The notes: a model not told the origin generated them from the letters alone. A stretch of DNA of 37,089 nucleotides from Bacteroidia bacterium (GCA_016218155.1 JACREQ010000110.1:1-37089); one strand, 5' to 3'. Counted from the stretch's first letter, positions 1 through 8,465 are shown. Translations and numbers: made by a program.

Positions 1-582
1 ACCACCTTGAGTCAAAGTGACTGCTTGATCCGGTTGAGTATTATTTATTGTAAAGTTTGGATATGTACCTATAACATTTGTTCCAGTTCCTGAATTTAAA
101 ACTACTGTCTGATCTGGAGATGTGTTTGAAATTACATTGCCAGCTATTCCGATTCCATTTCCAGAAGTATATGTTTGACCTGCATTACCGGCAGTTTCAG
201 AATAAAGTGCATATGGGACAGACAAAAGTTGAGTTGTTCCCATATCAATATAACCACTTCCAAGATCAGCTTCCACTTTTATAAAATGATTTGATGCTCC
301 CCAGTTTATTGTTGAAAAATTTCCTGTAACAACATTACCATTACCTACAGATAAAGATAATATTCCAAATGTATTGGTTGTTAAGGTATGTGTCTCTACA
401 TATTCTGCAACACCTATAGCAGAAACAGGAATAATACTTAATCTCAAATTTACTGATTGAGATTGTAACACATTACCAGATGCATCACGAATTACAGCCT
501 GATATTGAAAAGACTGAGGTGTCTGAGCAACAGAAGTTAATGTTATAACTGTTGCAAAAATCGAGAACAATATATTTTTCAT
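1..582 (-). CDS. Secreted tail-fiber/YadA-head-like surface protein, N-terminal part (3' end outside window)
   Basis: This is an open minus-strand frame from the ATG at 582 to the window edge: 194 codons with no stop, so the C-terminus is missing. The first ~19 residues form a signal peptide (MKNILFSIFATVITLTSVAQ). The next ~110 residues match the two downstream paralogs (679-2967 and 3055-5469) almost residue for residue, including PQSFQYQAVIRD, ETHTLTTNTFGI and NWGASNHFIKVEADLGSGY. After LLSVPYA the sequence diverges into low-complexity Gly/Thr/Asn segments such as ISNTSPDQTVVLNSGTG. Related segments occur in the linker of the 804-residue paralog. By family knowledge, Bacteroidota proteins of this architecture are exported and carry beta-roll or S74 domains further on; here that part cannot be seen. 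The molecular function is unknown. A role at the cell surface is inferred. Confidence 0.85.
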   Translation of the reverse strand, partial: MKNILFSIFATVITLTSVAQTPQSFQYQAVIRDASGNVLQSQSVNLRLSIIPVSAIGVAEYVETHTLTTNTFGILSLSVGNGNVVTGNFSTINWGASNHFIKVEADLGSGYIDMGTTQLLSVPYALYSETAGNAGQTYTSGNGIGIAGNVISNTSPDQTVVLNSGTGTNVIGTYPNFTINNTQPDQAVTLTQGG

Positions 583-678
583 AATGTTAAAATATTATTT
601 AATTTTTTCAAAATATTTTCAATAAACTAGATTAAAATAATAATCAATATCTAAATTAAATCTGCTATAATAAGTTTT

Positions 679-2967
679 TTACTTCTCTGTCTGATACTTT
701 TTAATTTTCTCGATTTCAGCTTTAAGTTCATTTATTTCTGTAATTTTTAATTTTAAATCTGCATTTTCTTTCTCCAGTATTTCAATTCTTGCATTCAAAG
801 ATTTAAAAGCATTAATCTCAGCAACTAAAACAGGATGTATATCAATACCTAAGAAACCTTTATCATTTACAGAAACAGCTTCAGGAAATATTTTCTGAAC
901 ATCCTGTGCACTAAAACCATAAGCATCTGTTTCAGTTTCCAAAATTCCCATCGCATTATCTTTTTTATATCGATAAACTATAGTTTCTAATTTTAATATT
1001 TCAGCTAGTCCTTTTACATATGCACCTTTCACATCTTTTAGCCTGATATCTGATGCAATTGTCCATGTACTTGAAGTAGGCTTTGCAGCTGAATTTAATG
1101 ATAATTGAAGTTGATATACAGGTGCTGTATTTCCTATTCCAACATTACCATTTTTTAGTATAGTAACTGCATTTGAACGTGCACCTGAGGCAGTACCATT
1201 TCCTATAACAAATAACGGGTCAGTAAGTACCCAGCTATCAGCAGTTCCACCTAATAATGAATTCCACTTACCAAATGCAAACGAACAATATGATTGAGCA
1301 GAAGTATAACTACCAACTGCATGAGCTTCCTTTCCTGCGGCACTATTATCTAAACCAATTGTCACGGAATTATCACCTAACGCACTATTTGAAAGACCCA
1401 CAGCTAATGAATATGCACCACTTGCAATATTATAATTTGCTGGCGAGAAAAACGTACCTGGTACTCCAAAACCCAATGCAACTGAACTCATTCCTGTAGA
1501 ATAAGAAAATCTTCCCATAGCAATTGAACCGACTCCAGAAGCCGATACAGCTGTTCCTAATGCAACACCATACGAATTGGCGCTTGTAACAAAAGTTTGT
1601 GTTGGATATCCGCCTAAAAATGGATAACCAAATGCAAAACTATAATCTCCATAGGCTTTTGAATACGCTCCCATTGCAACAGATAAACGACCAGTGGCAG
1701 AATCAGCAACTCCAAAAGAAATTGAATTAATTCCATTTGAAACGCATCCTGAACCAAAAGCAAACGAACCAATACCATTAGCTTTGGTAAAAGTCCCTAA
1801 CAAATTACCTAATGTATCTCTACCGGCTGTGCCAAGTGCATAACTACCTTCAGCGTTAGCAATAGCTTTTGAACCTAATGCATATGAATCAAAATGATTA
1901 GCAAATGCAGACTCACCAAAGGCAAATGAATTGGAAGCATTTGCAATAGAATTTTTTCCGATTGCCATAGAATAATTACCACGGGCAATACAATTAAAAC
2001 CTAAAGCCTGTGACCAATCACCAATAGCTTTAGATTCAGAACCAGATGAAAAAGAGTTTATACCAATACTATCCCTATGTTCTACTAAAACCTTACCAGC
2101 AAGAAAAGCCTCTTTTGAAGGATACCATAATATTCTTTGTTGACTTGGATTAATTATTTCATTAGTATCAACGCTAACATTTAAAAAATCTTTATTTCCT
2201 AATGCATTTAATCCCATTACTGCAAAACCATCACTTGCAGCATCTTCATTTAAGAATATTCTTGTTTTGTCTGGTGTTACTTTTAAGTAATTATTTGTAA
2301 ATGCTTTTGCATTATTTCTTCCACTTACAGCAAACCCACCTCTGTTAGATTGGATAACATCATCGTTTACAAAAACATTTACACTATCCTGATAAACTAC
2401 AAAAACTGTCTGACCTAATGAATTTTTAACTTCAAAAAGAGGATCGGTTGCTAAGGCAGTTGAACTTCCCTGAACTACCATCCTGCCAGAAGGATTATTT
2501 AATCCAACTCCAACATTACCGGGATTAGCATTATAAATATTGTTACCACTTTTATTCCATAAAGTATCAACATTACCTGCAGATTGAGAATACATAGCAT
2601 ATGGAACAGAAAGAAGTTGAGTAGTTCCCATATCAATATAACCACTGCCAAGATCAGCTTCCACTTTTATAAAATGATTTGATGCTCCCCAGTTTATTGT
2701 TGAAAAATTTCCTGTAACAACAGTTCCATTTCCTACAGATAAAGAGACTATTCCAAATGTATTCGTTGTTAAAGTATGCGTCTCAACATACTCTGCAACA
2801 CCAATAGCAGAAACAGGAATAATACTCAATCTTAAACCTACTGACTGTGTCTGCAATACATTTCCGGAAACATCACGAATTACAGCCTGATACTGAAAAG
2901 ACTGAGGTATTTGTGCCCAAGCAAAAAAAGAAACAAATACTAAAAAAGTAACAATAACATTTTTCAT
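679..2967 (-). CDS. Secreted YadA-head-like protein with C-terminal S74 (intramolecular chaperone) domain
   Basis: Encodes about 762 residues. The ATG at 2967 is preferred over the in-frame ATG at 2982 because it lines the signal peptide (MKNVIVTFLVFVSFFAWAQ) up with both paralogs. Numbering here uses the longer form. Residues ~25-130 are the conserved N-terminal module. Residues ~180-240 hold a second shared block (LFEVKNSLGQTVFVVY). Residues ~308-600 are degenerate YadA-head-like beta-roll repeats with S-x-A-x-G patterns (YSMAIGKNSIANASNSFAFG). The C-terminal 124 residues look like Peptidase_S74: SDIRLKD (Ser644 and Lys649 would be the self-cleavage pair), AYGFSAQDVQKIFPEAV, then a Leu/Glu/Lys coiled coil. 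In phage endosialidases and tail fibres this domain drives trimerisation and then cuts itself off. By analogy the head is probably released as a trimer. Ligand and function are unknown. Confidence 0.85.
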   Translation of the reverse strand: MKNVIVTFLVFVSFFAWAQIPQSFQYQAVIRDVSGNVLQTQSVGLRLSIIPVSAIGVAEYVETHTLTTNTFGIVSLSVGNGTVVTGNFSTINWGASNHFIKVEADLGSGYIDMGTTQLLSVPYAMYSQSAGNVDTLWNKSGNNIYNANPGNVGVGLNNPSGRMVVQGSSTALATDPLFEVKNSLGQTVFVVYQDSVNVFVNDDVIQSNRGGFAVSGRNNAKAFTNNYLKVTPDKTRIFLNEDAASDGFAVMGLNALGNKDFLNVSVDTNEIINPSQQRILWYPSKEAFLAGKVLVEHRDSIGINSFSSGSESKAIGDWSQALGFNCIARGNYSMAIGKNSIANASNSFAFGESAFANHFDSYALGSKAIANAEGSYALGTAGRDTLGNLLGTFTKANGIGSFAFGSGCVSNGINSISFGVADSATGRLSVAMGAYSKAYGDYSFAFGYPFLGGYPTQTFVTSANSYGVALGTAVSASGVGSIAMGRFSYSTGMSSVALGFGVPGTFFSPANYNIASGAYSLAVGLSNSALGDNSVTIGLDNSAAGKEAHAVGSYTSAQSYCSFAFGKWNSLLGGTADSWVLTDPLFVIGNGTASGARSNAVTILKNGNVGIGNTAPVYQLQLSLNSAAKPTSSTWTIASDIRLKDVKGAYVKGLAEILKLETIVYRYKKDNAMGILETETDAYGFSAQDVQKIFPEAVSVNDKGFLGIDIHPVLVAEINAFKSLNARIEILEKENADLKLKITEINELKAEIEKIKKYQTEK

Positions 2968-3054
2968 AATTATTGATTTCATTATAAGATTAAAAAAAAA
3001 TTGAAAACAAATTTACAAGTATTAGAAAACATCAGTTTATTTTATCTTAAGTTG

Positions 3055-5469
3055 TTAATTATCCAATTGCCTCCATGAAGTACCATTATAATAATACAAA
3101 TGATGATCTGTACTATTTGAATATATAGCACCTTCTGTTGGTGATGCGGGTGCAGTACCTGGTATTAATTTTAGTACAGAATTTAATGTAACCATACCTG
3201 TTGAAAAGTCACCAAAAATTAATGGATTTGCTGTACTTGTATTGGCAATATAAAGTTTATTTGAACCAATTTCATTTTGCCCTGCACCATATCCTATGAA
3301 CACATTTCCTGATCCTGGACCCTGTGGACCCATAAATGTGCCAGTACCTGCACCATTTCCTATAAAAACATTATTTGATCCAGTACTATACATTCCTGCA
3401 AACAACCCTAAAGCAACATTGTTCATACCATTAATATTTGATTGACCAGCACTATTTCCTATAAAAGTATTCGAAAGACCAACATTATTTCTACCAGCTC
3501 CTGCACCGAGGTACGTACAATTGCTAGATGAAACAGATGCCCAACCCGCCTCAAATCCAATGGCTACATTATATAATCCTTGTACATTGTTAAAATGCGC
3601 AGCTTCGCCTATTGCAATATTGCTCTCACCGGTAGTGTTATTAAACCCTGCAGTATGTCCGATAAATACATTTTTTTTACCACCATTATTTTTGTAACCG
3701 GTCTGATGCCCGACAAAAACATTAAAATCTCCAGTAGTTGCTGTAAAACCAGCTTGGTTTCCAATAATCACATTTTGTTGTCCGCTGGTAAAGTTTTTAG
3801 CAACTTCATTCCCTAAAAACACATTATTATTACCAGTCAAGAAATTTGTACCAGCCAGATTACCAAGAAAAACATTTTGAGAACCAGACAGACACATACG
3901 ACCAGCGTTTTCACCTAAATAAACATTTGCAAGACCAGTGGTATTAGAATAACCGGCTTCATTACCCAGAAACACATTAAAATTTCCATTTGTATTACTA
4001 TATCCGCATGAATTTCCGATAAAAACATTATTTAACCCTACAGTATTTGACCGTCCTGCCTGATATCCCATAAAAGCATTATTTGATCCGGAAAAATTCT
4101 GCTTTCCACTTTCGTATCCAAGGAAAACATTATTGCTTGAATTATTTACAAATCCAGCATTCTTACCAAGAAATACGTTATAGTTACCAGTGGTATTCGT
4201 ATACCCACAACTGTCGCCAAGAAAAACATTTTCTGACCCTATTGTATTTGAATATCCACTATTATCTCCAAGAAACAAATTACTATATCCACTTAAATTA
4301 CTGAATCCAGAACGATAACCAATAAAATAATTATTACTTCCCGATGTGTCAGAATAACCAGCCTGATAACCTATAAAAGAATTATATTTTCCAGTTGTTA
4401 TATTTATTCCTGTTTCGTGCCCTATAAAATAATTGTTCGGAGTCATTTGCATATAACCGGTTTTATTAGTTCCATTAATATTTTCTACTCCAAATCCTTT
4501 TAATGTATCTTTTGTCCAGATTTTTGAATTATCTGGAGTAACGTGCAAATATTTATTTGTAAATGCTTTTGCATTATTTCTACCACTAACTGCAAATCCA
4601 CCTCTATTTGATTGAATAGCTTCATCATTTACAAAAACATTTACGCTATCCTGATAAACAACAAAAACTGTTTGTCCTAATGAGTTCTTAACTTCAAAAA
4701 GTGGTTCTGTTGCAAGAGCTGTTGCACTTCCCTGAACTACCATTCTACCTAAAGGACTGGTGGTTCCAATTCCTAAACGCTCATTTGAATTATCCCATAT
4801 CAAACCTGTATTACCACCAAAAACACCTGCATCATTAAACTGAATTGACTTATTTAATCCACCTGGAGTTCCTGAATTTAAATCTGTACTACTAATTGTA
4901 AAGTTTGGATATGTTCCACTTATTGTTGTTGCACCACTCTGCGTTAATGTTATAGTCTGGTCAGGAGCTGTATTGGTAATTGTTGATCCAGTAATGTCAA
5001 TTCCAGTTCCACCAACATAATTTGCTGTTCCGGCAACTGTAGCATAATTTGCATTTGTAGCATTATCAGCCTGAGTTGCATTTAAAGAATTTATAGCATA
5101 TGGAACAGAAAGAAGTTGAGTAGTTCCCATATCAATATAACCACTGCCAAGATCTGCCTCTACTTTAATAAAATGATTTGATGCTCCCCAGTTTATTGTT
5201 GAAAAATTTCCTGTAACAACAGTACCATTGCCTACAGTTAAAGATACTATTCCAAATGTATTTGTTGTTAAAGTATGCGTCTCAACATACTCTGCAACAC
5301 CAACAGCAGAAACAGGAATAATACTCAATCTTAAACCCACAGGCTGCGCTTGCAATACATTTCCGGAAACATCACGAATTACAGCCTGATATTGGAAAGA
5401 CTGTGGTGCTTGAGCAAAAACGTTAACAATTAGTATTAAACTAATTATAGACAATAATAAAGTTTTCAT
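3055..5469 (-). CDS. Secreted beta-roll repeat protein with about 23 copies of a 17-residue repeat
   Basis: Encodes 804 residues with a signal peptide (MKTLLLSIISLILIVNVFAQ). Residues ~21-127 are the same N-terminal module as in the two paralogs downstream on this strand. Residues ~128-240 are a Thr/Asn/Gly-rich linker. Residues ~255-315 repeat the LFEVKNSLGQTVFVVY block. Residues 346-737 are about 23 tandem units of consensus N-V-F-L-G-N-x-A-G-x-x-N-T-T-G-x-x. The last 67 residues (IYSNSTDHHLYYYNGTSWRQ) form a short aromatic C-terminal motif common at the ends of Bacteroidota tail-fiber-like proteins. Unlike the 679-2967 gene it has no S74 domain. The repeat pattern suggests a trimeric or single-chain beta-roll fibre at or outside the cell surface. 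Function is unknown, but expression and a real gene product are likely because the frame is intact and a good promoter precedes it. Confidence 0.85.
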   Translation of the reverse strand: MKTLLLSIISLILIVNVFAQAPQSFQYQAVIRDVSGNVLQAQPVGLRLSIIPVSAVGVAEYVETHTLTTNTFGIVSLTVGNGTVVTGNFSTINWGASNHFIKVEADLGSGYIDMGTTQLLSVPYAINSLNATQADNATNANYATVAGTANYVGGTGIDITGSTITNTAPDQTITLTQSGATTISGTYPNFTISSTDLNSGTPGGLNKSIQFNDAGVFGGNTGLIWDNSNERLGIGTTSPLGRMVVQGSATALATEPLFEVKNSLGQTVFVVYQDSVNVFVNDEAIQSNRGGFAVSGRNNAKAFTNKYLHVTPDNSKIWTKDTLKGFGVENINGTNKTGYMQMTPNNYFIGHETGINITTGKYNSFIGYQAGYSDTSGSNNYFIGYRSGFSNLSGYSNLFLGDNSGYSNTIGSENVFLGDSCGYTNTTGNYNVFLGKNAGFVNNSSNNVFLGYESGKQNFSGSNNAFMGYQAGRSNTVGLNNVFIGNSCGYSNTNGNFNVFLGNEAGYSNTTGLANVYLGENAGRMCLSGSQNVFLGNLAGTNFLTGNNNVFLGNEVAKNFTSGQQNVIIGNQAGFTATTGDFNVFVGHQTGYKNNGGKKNVFIGHTAGFNNTTGESNIAIGEAAHFNNVQGLYNVAIGFEAGWASVSSSNCTYLGAGAGRNNVGLSNTFIGNSAGQSNINGMNNVALGLFAGMYSTGSNNVFIGNGAGTGTFMGPQGPGSGNVFIGYGAGQNEIGSNKLYIANTSTANPLIFGDFSTGMVTLNSVLKLIPGTAPASPTEGAIYSNSTDHHLYYYNGTSWRQLDN
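3259..4434 (-). repeat. About 23 tandem 51-bp units encoding a 17-residue beta-roll repeat
   Basis: The units are read in frame within the 804-residue protein (residues 346-737). Most are exactly 17 residues, four are 16, and the penultimate one is 22 because of an extra Gly/Pro-rich GPQGPGSG stretch. Conserved positions are Asn1, hydrophobic 2-4, Gly5, Ala/Ser8, Gly9 and Gly15. Units differ at many synonymous and non-synonymous sites, so this is an old array and not a recent slippage product. Confidence 0.9.
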
Positions 5470-5494
5470 ATTTTAAGAATTATTATAATAATCC

Positions 5495-5526
5495 CAAAAA
5501 TATGTATTTATATAACTAATAACAAG
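5495..5526 (-). promoter_or_regulatory. Putative Bacteroidota-type promoter of the 804-residue surface protein gene
   Basis: On the minus strand the -7 element TATTTTTG (5502 down to 5495) fits TAnnTTTG exactly. It is preceded at a 20-bp spacing by CTTG (5526-5523), a 3/4 match to the -33 TTTG. Transcription would start near 5490, giving a leader of about 20 nt before the ATG at 5469. Confidence 0.5.
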
Positions 5527-5560
5527 TGATTCGTCAAAATGAAAAAATAATTTAAAAACA

Positions 5561-5592
5561 TTTGCATTTTAATAAATTATGTTTTAAATTTG
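5561..5592 (+). promoter_or_regulatory. Putative Bacteroidota-type promoter of the TetR-efflux operon
   Basis: TTTG at 5561-5564, then 20 bp, then TAAATTTG at 5585-5592. This is a full match to the TTTG-N19-21-TAnnTTTG consensus known for the Bacteroidota primary sigma factor. It sits 28 bp before the TetR start codon and faces away from the minus-strand promoter at 5495-5526. Confidence 0.7.
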
Positions 5593-5606
5593 ACCGTTTG
5601 GTTAAA
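5589..5606 (+). promoter_or_regulatory. Putative TetR operator overlapping the -7 element
   Basis: The 18-bp inverted repeat TTTGACC-GTTT-GGTTAAA has one mismatch between its 7-bp arms. It overlaps the last 4 bases of the -7 box and ends 14 bp before the TetR ATG. Palindromes of this size at this place are typical sites of TetR-family autorepression. That the adjacent TetR binds here is inferred. Confidence 0.6.
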
Positions 5607-5620
5607 CTATTTAGTCAACA

Positions 5621-6229
5621 ATGACAGAAATTGAATTAAGCACTGAATTAAAGATACTTGAAGCTGCAAAACAAGAGTTTTTAGAACATGGTTTTGATGG
5701 AGCACGAATGCAAAAAATCGCCGAACGTGCTGGAATAAACAAAGCTTTGCTTCACTATTATTTCAGGTCAAAAGAGAATTTATTTAAAGCTATTTTTAAG
5801 TCTGTATTTGAAAATTTTTTCCCAAAGGTTTTTAAAACATTTCAATCAGAAATATCTTTTTTCGACAAACTCAAATTCTTTATAGATAATTATTTAGATG
5901 TACTTTCAAATAATCCATTTTTACCGGCATTTATTCTTCATGAAATACGATTAAGACCAGAAATGCTTATTAACAGTATGAAAGAACAAGGGTTTAATCC
6001 AACTGTTATACTAAATTTATTTAAGAAAGAAATGGACAATGGAGTTATCTGCACTATGCCTGCAGAGCATTTGGTGGTAAACATTCTGTCGATGTGCATT
6101 TTTCCTGTTGCTGCAGCACCAATTATAAAAGGAATGATATTTAAAAATGATGATAATGAATACAAACATTTTCTTGAAGAAAGAAAAATAATTATTTATG
6201 AATATGTGGTTAATTCTATAAAAAAATAA
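5621..6229 (+). CDS. TetR/AcrR-family transcriptional regulator of the efflux operon
   Basis: Encodes 202 residues, a normal length for the family. Residues ~10-60 form the N-terminal DNA-binding domain: ILEAAKQEFLEHGFDGARM is followed by the HTH IAERAGINKALLHYYF and SKENLFKAIF. Residues 60-202 are the variable helical ligand-binding domain, where the inducer cannot be read from sequence. It is the first gene of the operon, 4 bp before the TolC gene, and has a palindrome in its own promoter. It therefore probably represses itself and the transporter until a ligand binds. The gene order resembles E. coli cecR (ybiH) controlling ybhGFSR, so it may be a CecR counterpart. That comparison rests on operon layout, not on residue-level alignment. 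Confidence 0.92.
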   Translation: MTEIELSTELKILEAAKQEFLEHGFDGARMQKIAERAGINKALLHYYFRSKENLFKAIFKSVFENFFPKVFKTFQSEISFFDKLKFFIDNYLDVLSNNPFLPAFILHEIRLRPEMLINSMKEQGFNPTVILNLFKKEMDNGVICTMPAEHLVVNILSMCIFPVAAAPIIKGMIFKNDDNEYKHFLEERKIIIYEYVVNSIKK

Positions 6230-6233
6230 AGCT

Positions 6234-7508
6234 ATGTGGATAAAAATAAAAAACTGTTTGCTCATTTCCTTAATTTTTCCATTATTTGGACATAGTCAGG
6301 GGAATGACACTTTATATATTGAAAATTGTTACCAGTCTTTAATTTCAAATTGGCCAACATCTAAAAACATCGGATTAACTGAAGAAGCCAGTAATTTAAA
6401 AACTAAAAATATTAATTCTTCATTGCTTCCTCAAATCAGTGTTAACGGACAAGCTACTTACCAGAGTGATGTTGTAAGTGTTTCACTTCCCATCCCAAAT
6501 CTACATATTCCTTCACCTGCAAAAGATCAATATAAAGCTACGCTTGATGTAAATCAGGTTATTTTTGATGGTGGGATTTCATCCCAAAGAAAAAAAATGG
6601 AAAGCGCAGGATTGCAAGTCGAAAAACAACAAATTGCAGTAGAAATTAACCAACGTAAAGAGCAGGTAAATACTTTTTTCTTTAACGCATTGTTATTACA
6701 GGAAAATGAAGAATTATTAAAAGCATATAAAAGCAAACTCGAAGAAAAAAAATCTGTTATCAACTCTTGTGTTACTAATGGCATACTTACAGAATCTGAT
6801 TTATTTACAATTCAGGCTGAATTATTAAAGATTGTGCAACAAATTACAGATGTTAAAATAACAAGAGAAAATATTTTATCATCTTTAGGTTTATTAACAG
6901 GACAAGAAATTTCAAAAGACAGTAAACTGGGATATAAAAAAACACCAGTATCGTTTAATGACACGATCTCACGTCCTGAATTAACACTATTTAAATTACA
7001 ACAAACAAGACTAGATGCATCAAAAGGAATTTCAAAAACCACATTAATGCCAAAACTTTATGGCTTTGGTCAAGCTGGATATGGTCGCCCCGGTTTAAAT
7101 ATGCTTAGCGACAATTTCGATAGTTTTTATATTGTTGGTGCAAAATTAAGCTGGACACCATGGGACTGGAGTCAAAGCAAGCACGACAGAAGAGTTACAG
7201 ATATTCAGAAAGAAATGATAACAAATCAACAGCAAGCATTTGTAAAAGGTATTTCAGTTCAAATGGAAAATGAACTTGGCTCAATAAAAAAAATGGAAGA
7301 ACTTCTTAACAAAGATCAGGAGATTATTTCACTGAGAGAGAAAATCACTGCTGCGTCATCCTCAAAATTGCAAAACGGTACCATAAAAAGTTCCGACTAC
7401 ATTGATGACATTACAGCAGAAACACAAGCCAGAATTGATATGAAAAGGCATCAAATACAGTTGGTTTTGGCAAAGTATAATTATATGGTAATAAAAGGTT
7501 TATTATAA
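6234..7508 (+). CDS. TolC-family outer membrane efflux protein
   Basis: Encodes 424 residues with a signal peptide (MWIKIKNCLLISLIFPLFGHSQ). Two long alpha-helical halves follow, each containing features of outer membrane efflux proteins: early SSLLPQISVNGQATY, AALDVNQ-type strands (KATLDVNQVIFDGG), and in the second half TLMPKLYGFGQAGYG and GAKLSWTPWDWS. Each half supplies helices of the periplasmic tunnel plus two beta strands of the trimeric barrel. The length fits the family. It starts 4 bp after the TetR stop and lies 75 bp before the adaptor gene. It should form the outer membrane exit duct for the ABC transporter encoded downstream. E. coli ybhGFSR has no dedicated TolC gene, so this operon is more self-contained. 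Confidence 0.9.
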   Translation: MWIKIKNCLLISLIFPLFGHSQGNDTLYIENCYQSLISNWPTSKNIGLTEEASNLKTKNINSSLLPQISVNGQATYQSDVVSVSLPIPNLHIPSPAKDQYKATLDVNQVIFDGGISSQRKKMESAGLQVEKQQIAVEINQRKEQVNTFFFNALLLQENEELLKAYKSKLEEKKSVINSCVTNGILTESDLFTIQAELLKIVQQITDVKITRENILSSLGLLTGQEISKDSKLGYKKTPVSFNDTISRPELTLFKLQQTRLDASKGISKTTLMPKLYGFGQAGYGRPGLNMLSDNFDSFYIVGAKLSWTPWDWSQSKHDRRVTDIQKEMITNQQQAFVKGISVQMENELGSIKKMEELLNKDQEIISLREKITAASSSKLQNGTIKSSDYIDDITAETQARIDMKRHQIQLVLAKYNYMVIKGLL

Positions 7509-7509
7509 G

Positions 7510-7563
7510 AAGTGACTAGAGTAATTCAAGTGACTAAAATACTTAAAGTGAGCAAAAATTTAA
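7510..7563 (+). repeat. Three degenerate 18-bp tandem repeats in the TolC-HlyD spacer
   Basis: Units begin AAGTGACTAGAGTAATTC (7510), AAGTGACTAAAATACTTA (7528) and AAGTGAGCAAAAATTTAA (7546). They fill the spacer and create a spurious N-terminal extension of the adaptor ORF with a periodic VTKILKVSK-like translation. Function is unknown. Confidence 0.6.
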
Positions 7564-7583
7564 AAAATGAAAAAATATATCAT

Positions 7584-8465
7584 ATGAAAAGAAATATCAT
7601 AATTCTTATAACAATGTTTGCAATATTGCAATCTTGTTCAGATAATAATAAAGTTTCCGATGCATATGGAAATTTCGAAGCAGTGGAAGTAACTGTTTCT
7701 TCAGAGGTTCAGGGGAAGTTAATTTCACTAAATGTAGAAGAAGGTCAGATTATTGATTCCGGAAAAGTTACCGGTATTATTGACACTATTTCATTATGGT
7801 TAAAACTTAAACAGGTTGAATCGCAGAAATCGGCTGTATCAGCAAAAGTATCAAATGTATTATCTCAGATCGCAGTACAAGAAGAACAAAAAAAGAATCT
7901 ACTTTCTGAGAAAACCCGTATTGAAAAACTACTGAAAGACAAAGCTGTTCCCGAAAAGCAATTGGACGATATAAATAACAGTATTAATGTTATAAACAAA
8001 CAAATTGAAGCCATCAGAACTCAGAATCAGGCTATTTTTAGTGAACTTGATGGCATAGACTTCCAAATAAAGCAAATCCAGGATCAGATTCACAGAAGTT
8101 ATATGATTAATCCAATTAATGGAACAGTACTTGAAAAATATCTGGAAGAATCAGAAATGACAATACCCGGACGTTCAGTATATAAAATTGCCAATCTTGG
8201 CGAAATCATTCTTCGCGCATATGTTGACGAAAAACAATTAGGAAATATAAAAATTGGGCAAGTTGTTAAGACCATGATTGATGATGGAAAAGGAAGTTTA
8301 AAAGAAATGCCCGGAACTATCACCTGGATTTCTTCTCAAGCAGAATTCACTCCTAAAATTATTCAAACTCGTGAAGAAAGACAAAACCTGGTATATGCGA
8401 TAAAAATTAAGGTAAAAAACGACGGAAGCATAAAAATAGGAATGCCCGGAGAAGTTAAGTTTTGA
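7584..8465 (+). CDS. HlyD/YbhG-type periplasmic adaptor lipoprotein
   Basis: Encodes 293 residues from the ATG at 7584. The frame is open from 7512, but the upstream part is repeat DNA, and the residues after 7584 form a lipoprotein signal (MKRNIIILITMFAILQSC, lipobox LQSC). Next come a lipoyl half-motif (EVQGKLISLNVEEGQIIDSG), a long coiled-coil hairpin (residues ~75-165, rich in Gln/Glu/Lys/Leu), the second lipoyl half (MINPINGTVLEKYLEE) and a beta-barrel segment (LRAYVDEKQLGNIKIGQVVK). This is the order expected for membrane fusion proteins linking an inner-membrane ABC-2 transporter to TolC. Position between TolC and the ATPases supports the role. It is the likely counterpart of E. coli YbhG. 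A lipid anchor would replace YbhG's N-terminal signal/anchor. Confidence 0.9.
   Translation: MKRNIIILITMFAILQSCSDNNKVSDAYGNFEAVEVTVSSEVQGKLISLNVEEGQIIDSGKVTGIIDTISLWLKLKQVESQKSAVSAKVSNVLSQIAVQEEQKKNLLSEKTRIEKLLKDKAVPEKQLDDINNSINVINKQIEAIRTQNQAIFSELDGIDFQIKQIQDQIHRSYMINPINGTVLEKYLEESEMTIPGRSVYKIANLGEIILRAYVDEKQLGNIKIGQVVKTMIDDGKGSLKEMPGTITWISSQAEFTPKIIQTREERQNLVYAIKIKVKNDGSIKIGMPGEVKF

Noticed and set aside
679-1120. S74 tail-fiber domain as a sign of a prophage
   Set aside because: No integrase, terminase, capsid, tail or lysis genes are nearby. S74 domains are common on cellular surface proteins in Bacteroidota, and the protein has a signal peptide.
3259-4434. Regularly spaced similar segments on the plus strand that could look like a CRISPR array
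   Set aside because: The period is 51 bp with no separate constant repeat and variable spacer. It is in frame with a 17-residue protein repeat on the minus strand, and no cas genes are present.
7512-7583. N-terminal extension of the HlyD-type adaptor
   Set aside because: These codons are a tandem DNA repeat, and the ATG at 7584 begins a clear lipoprotein signal with LQSC.
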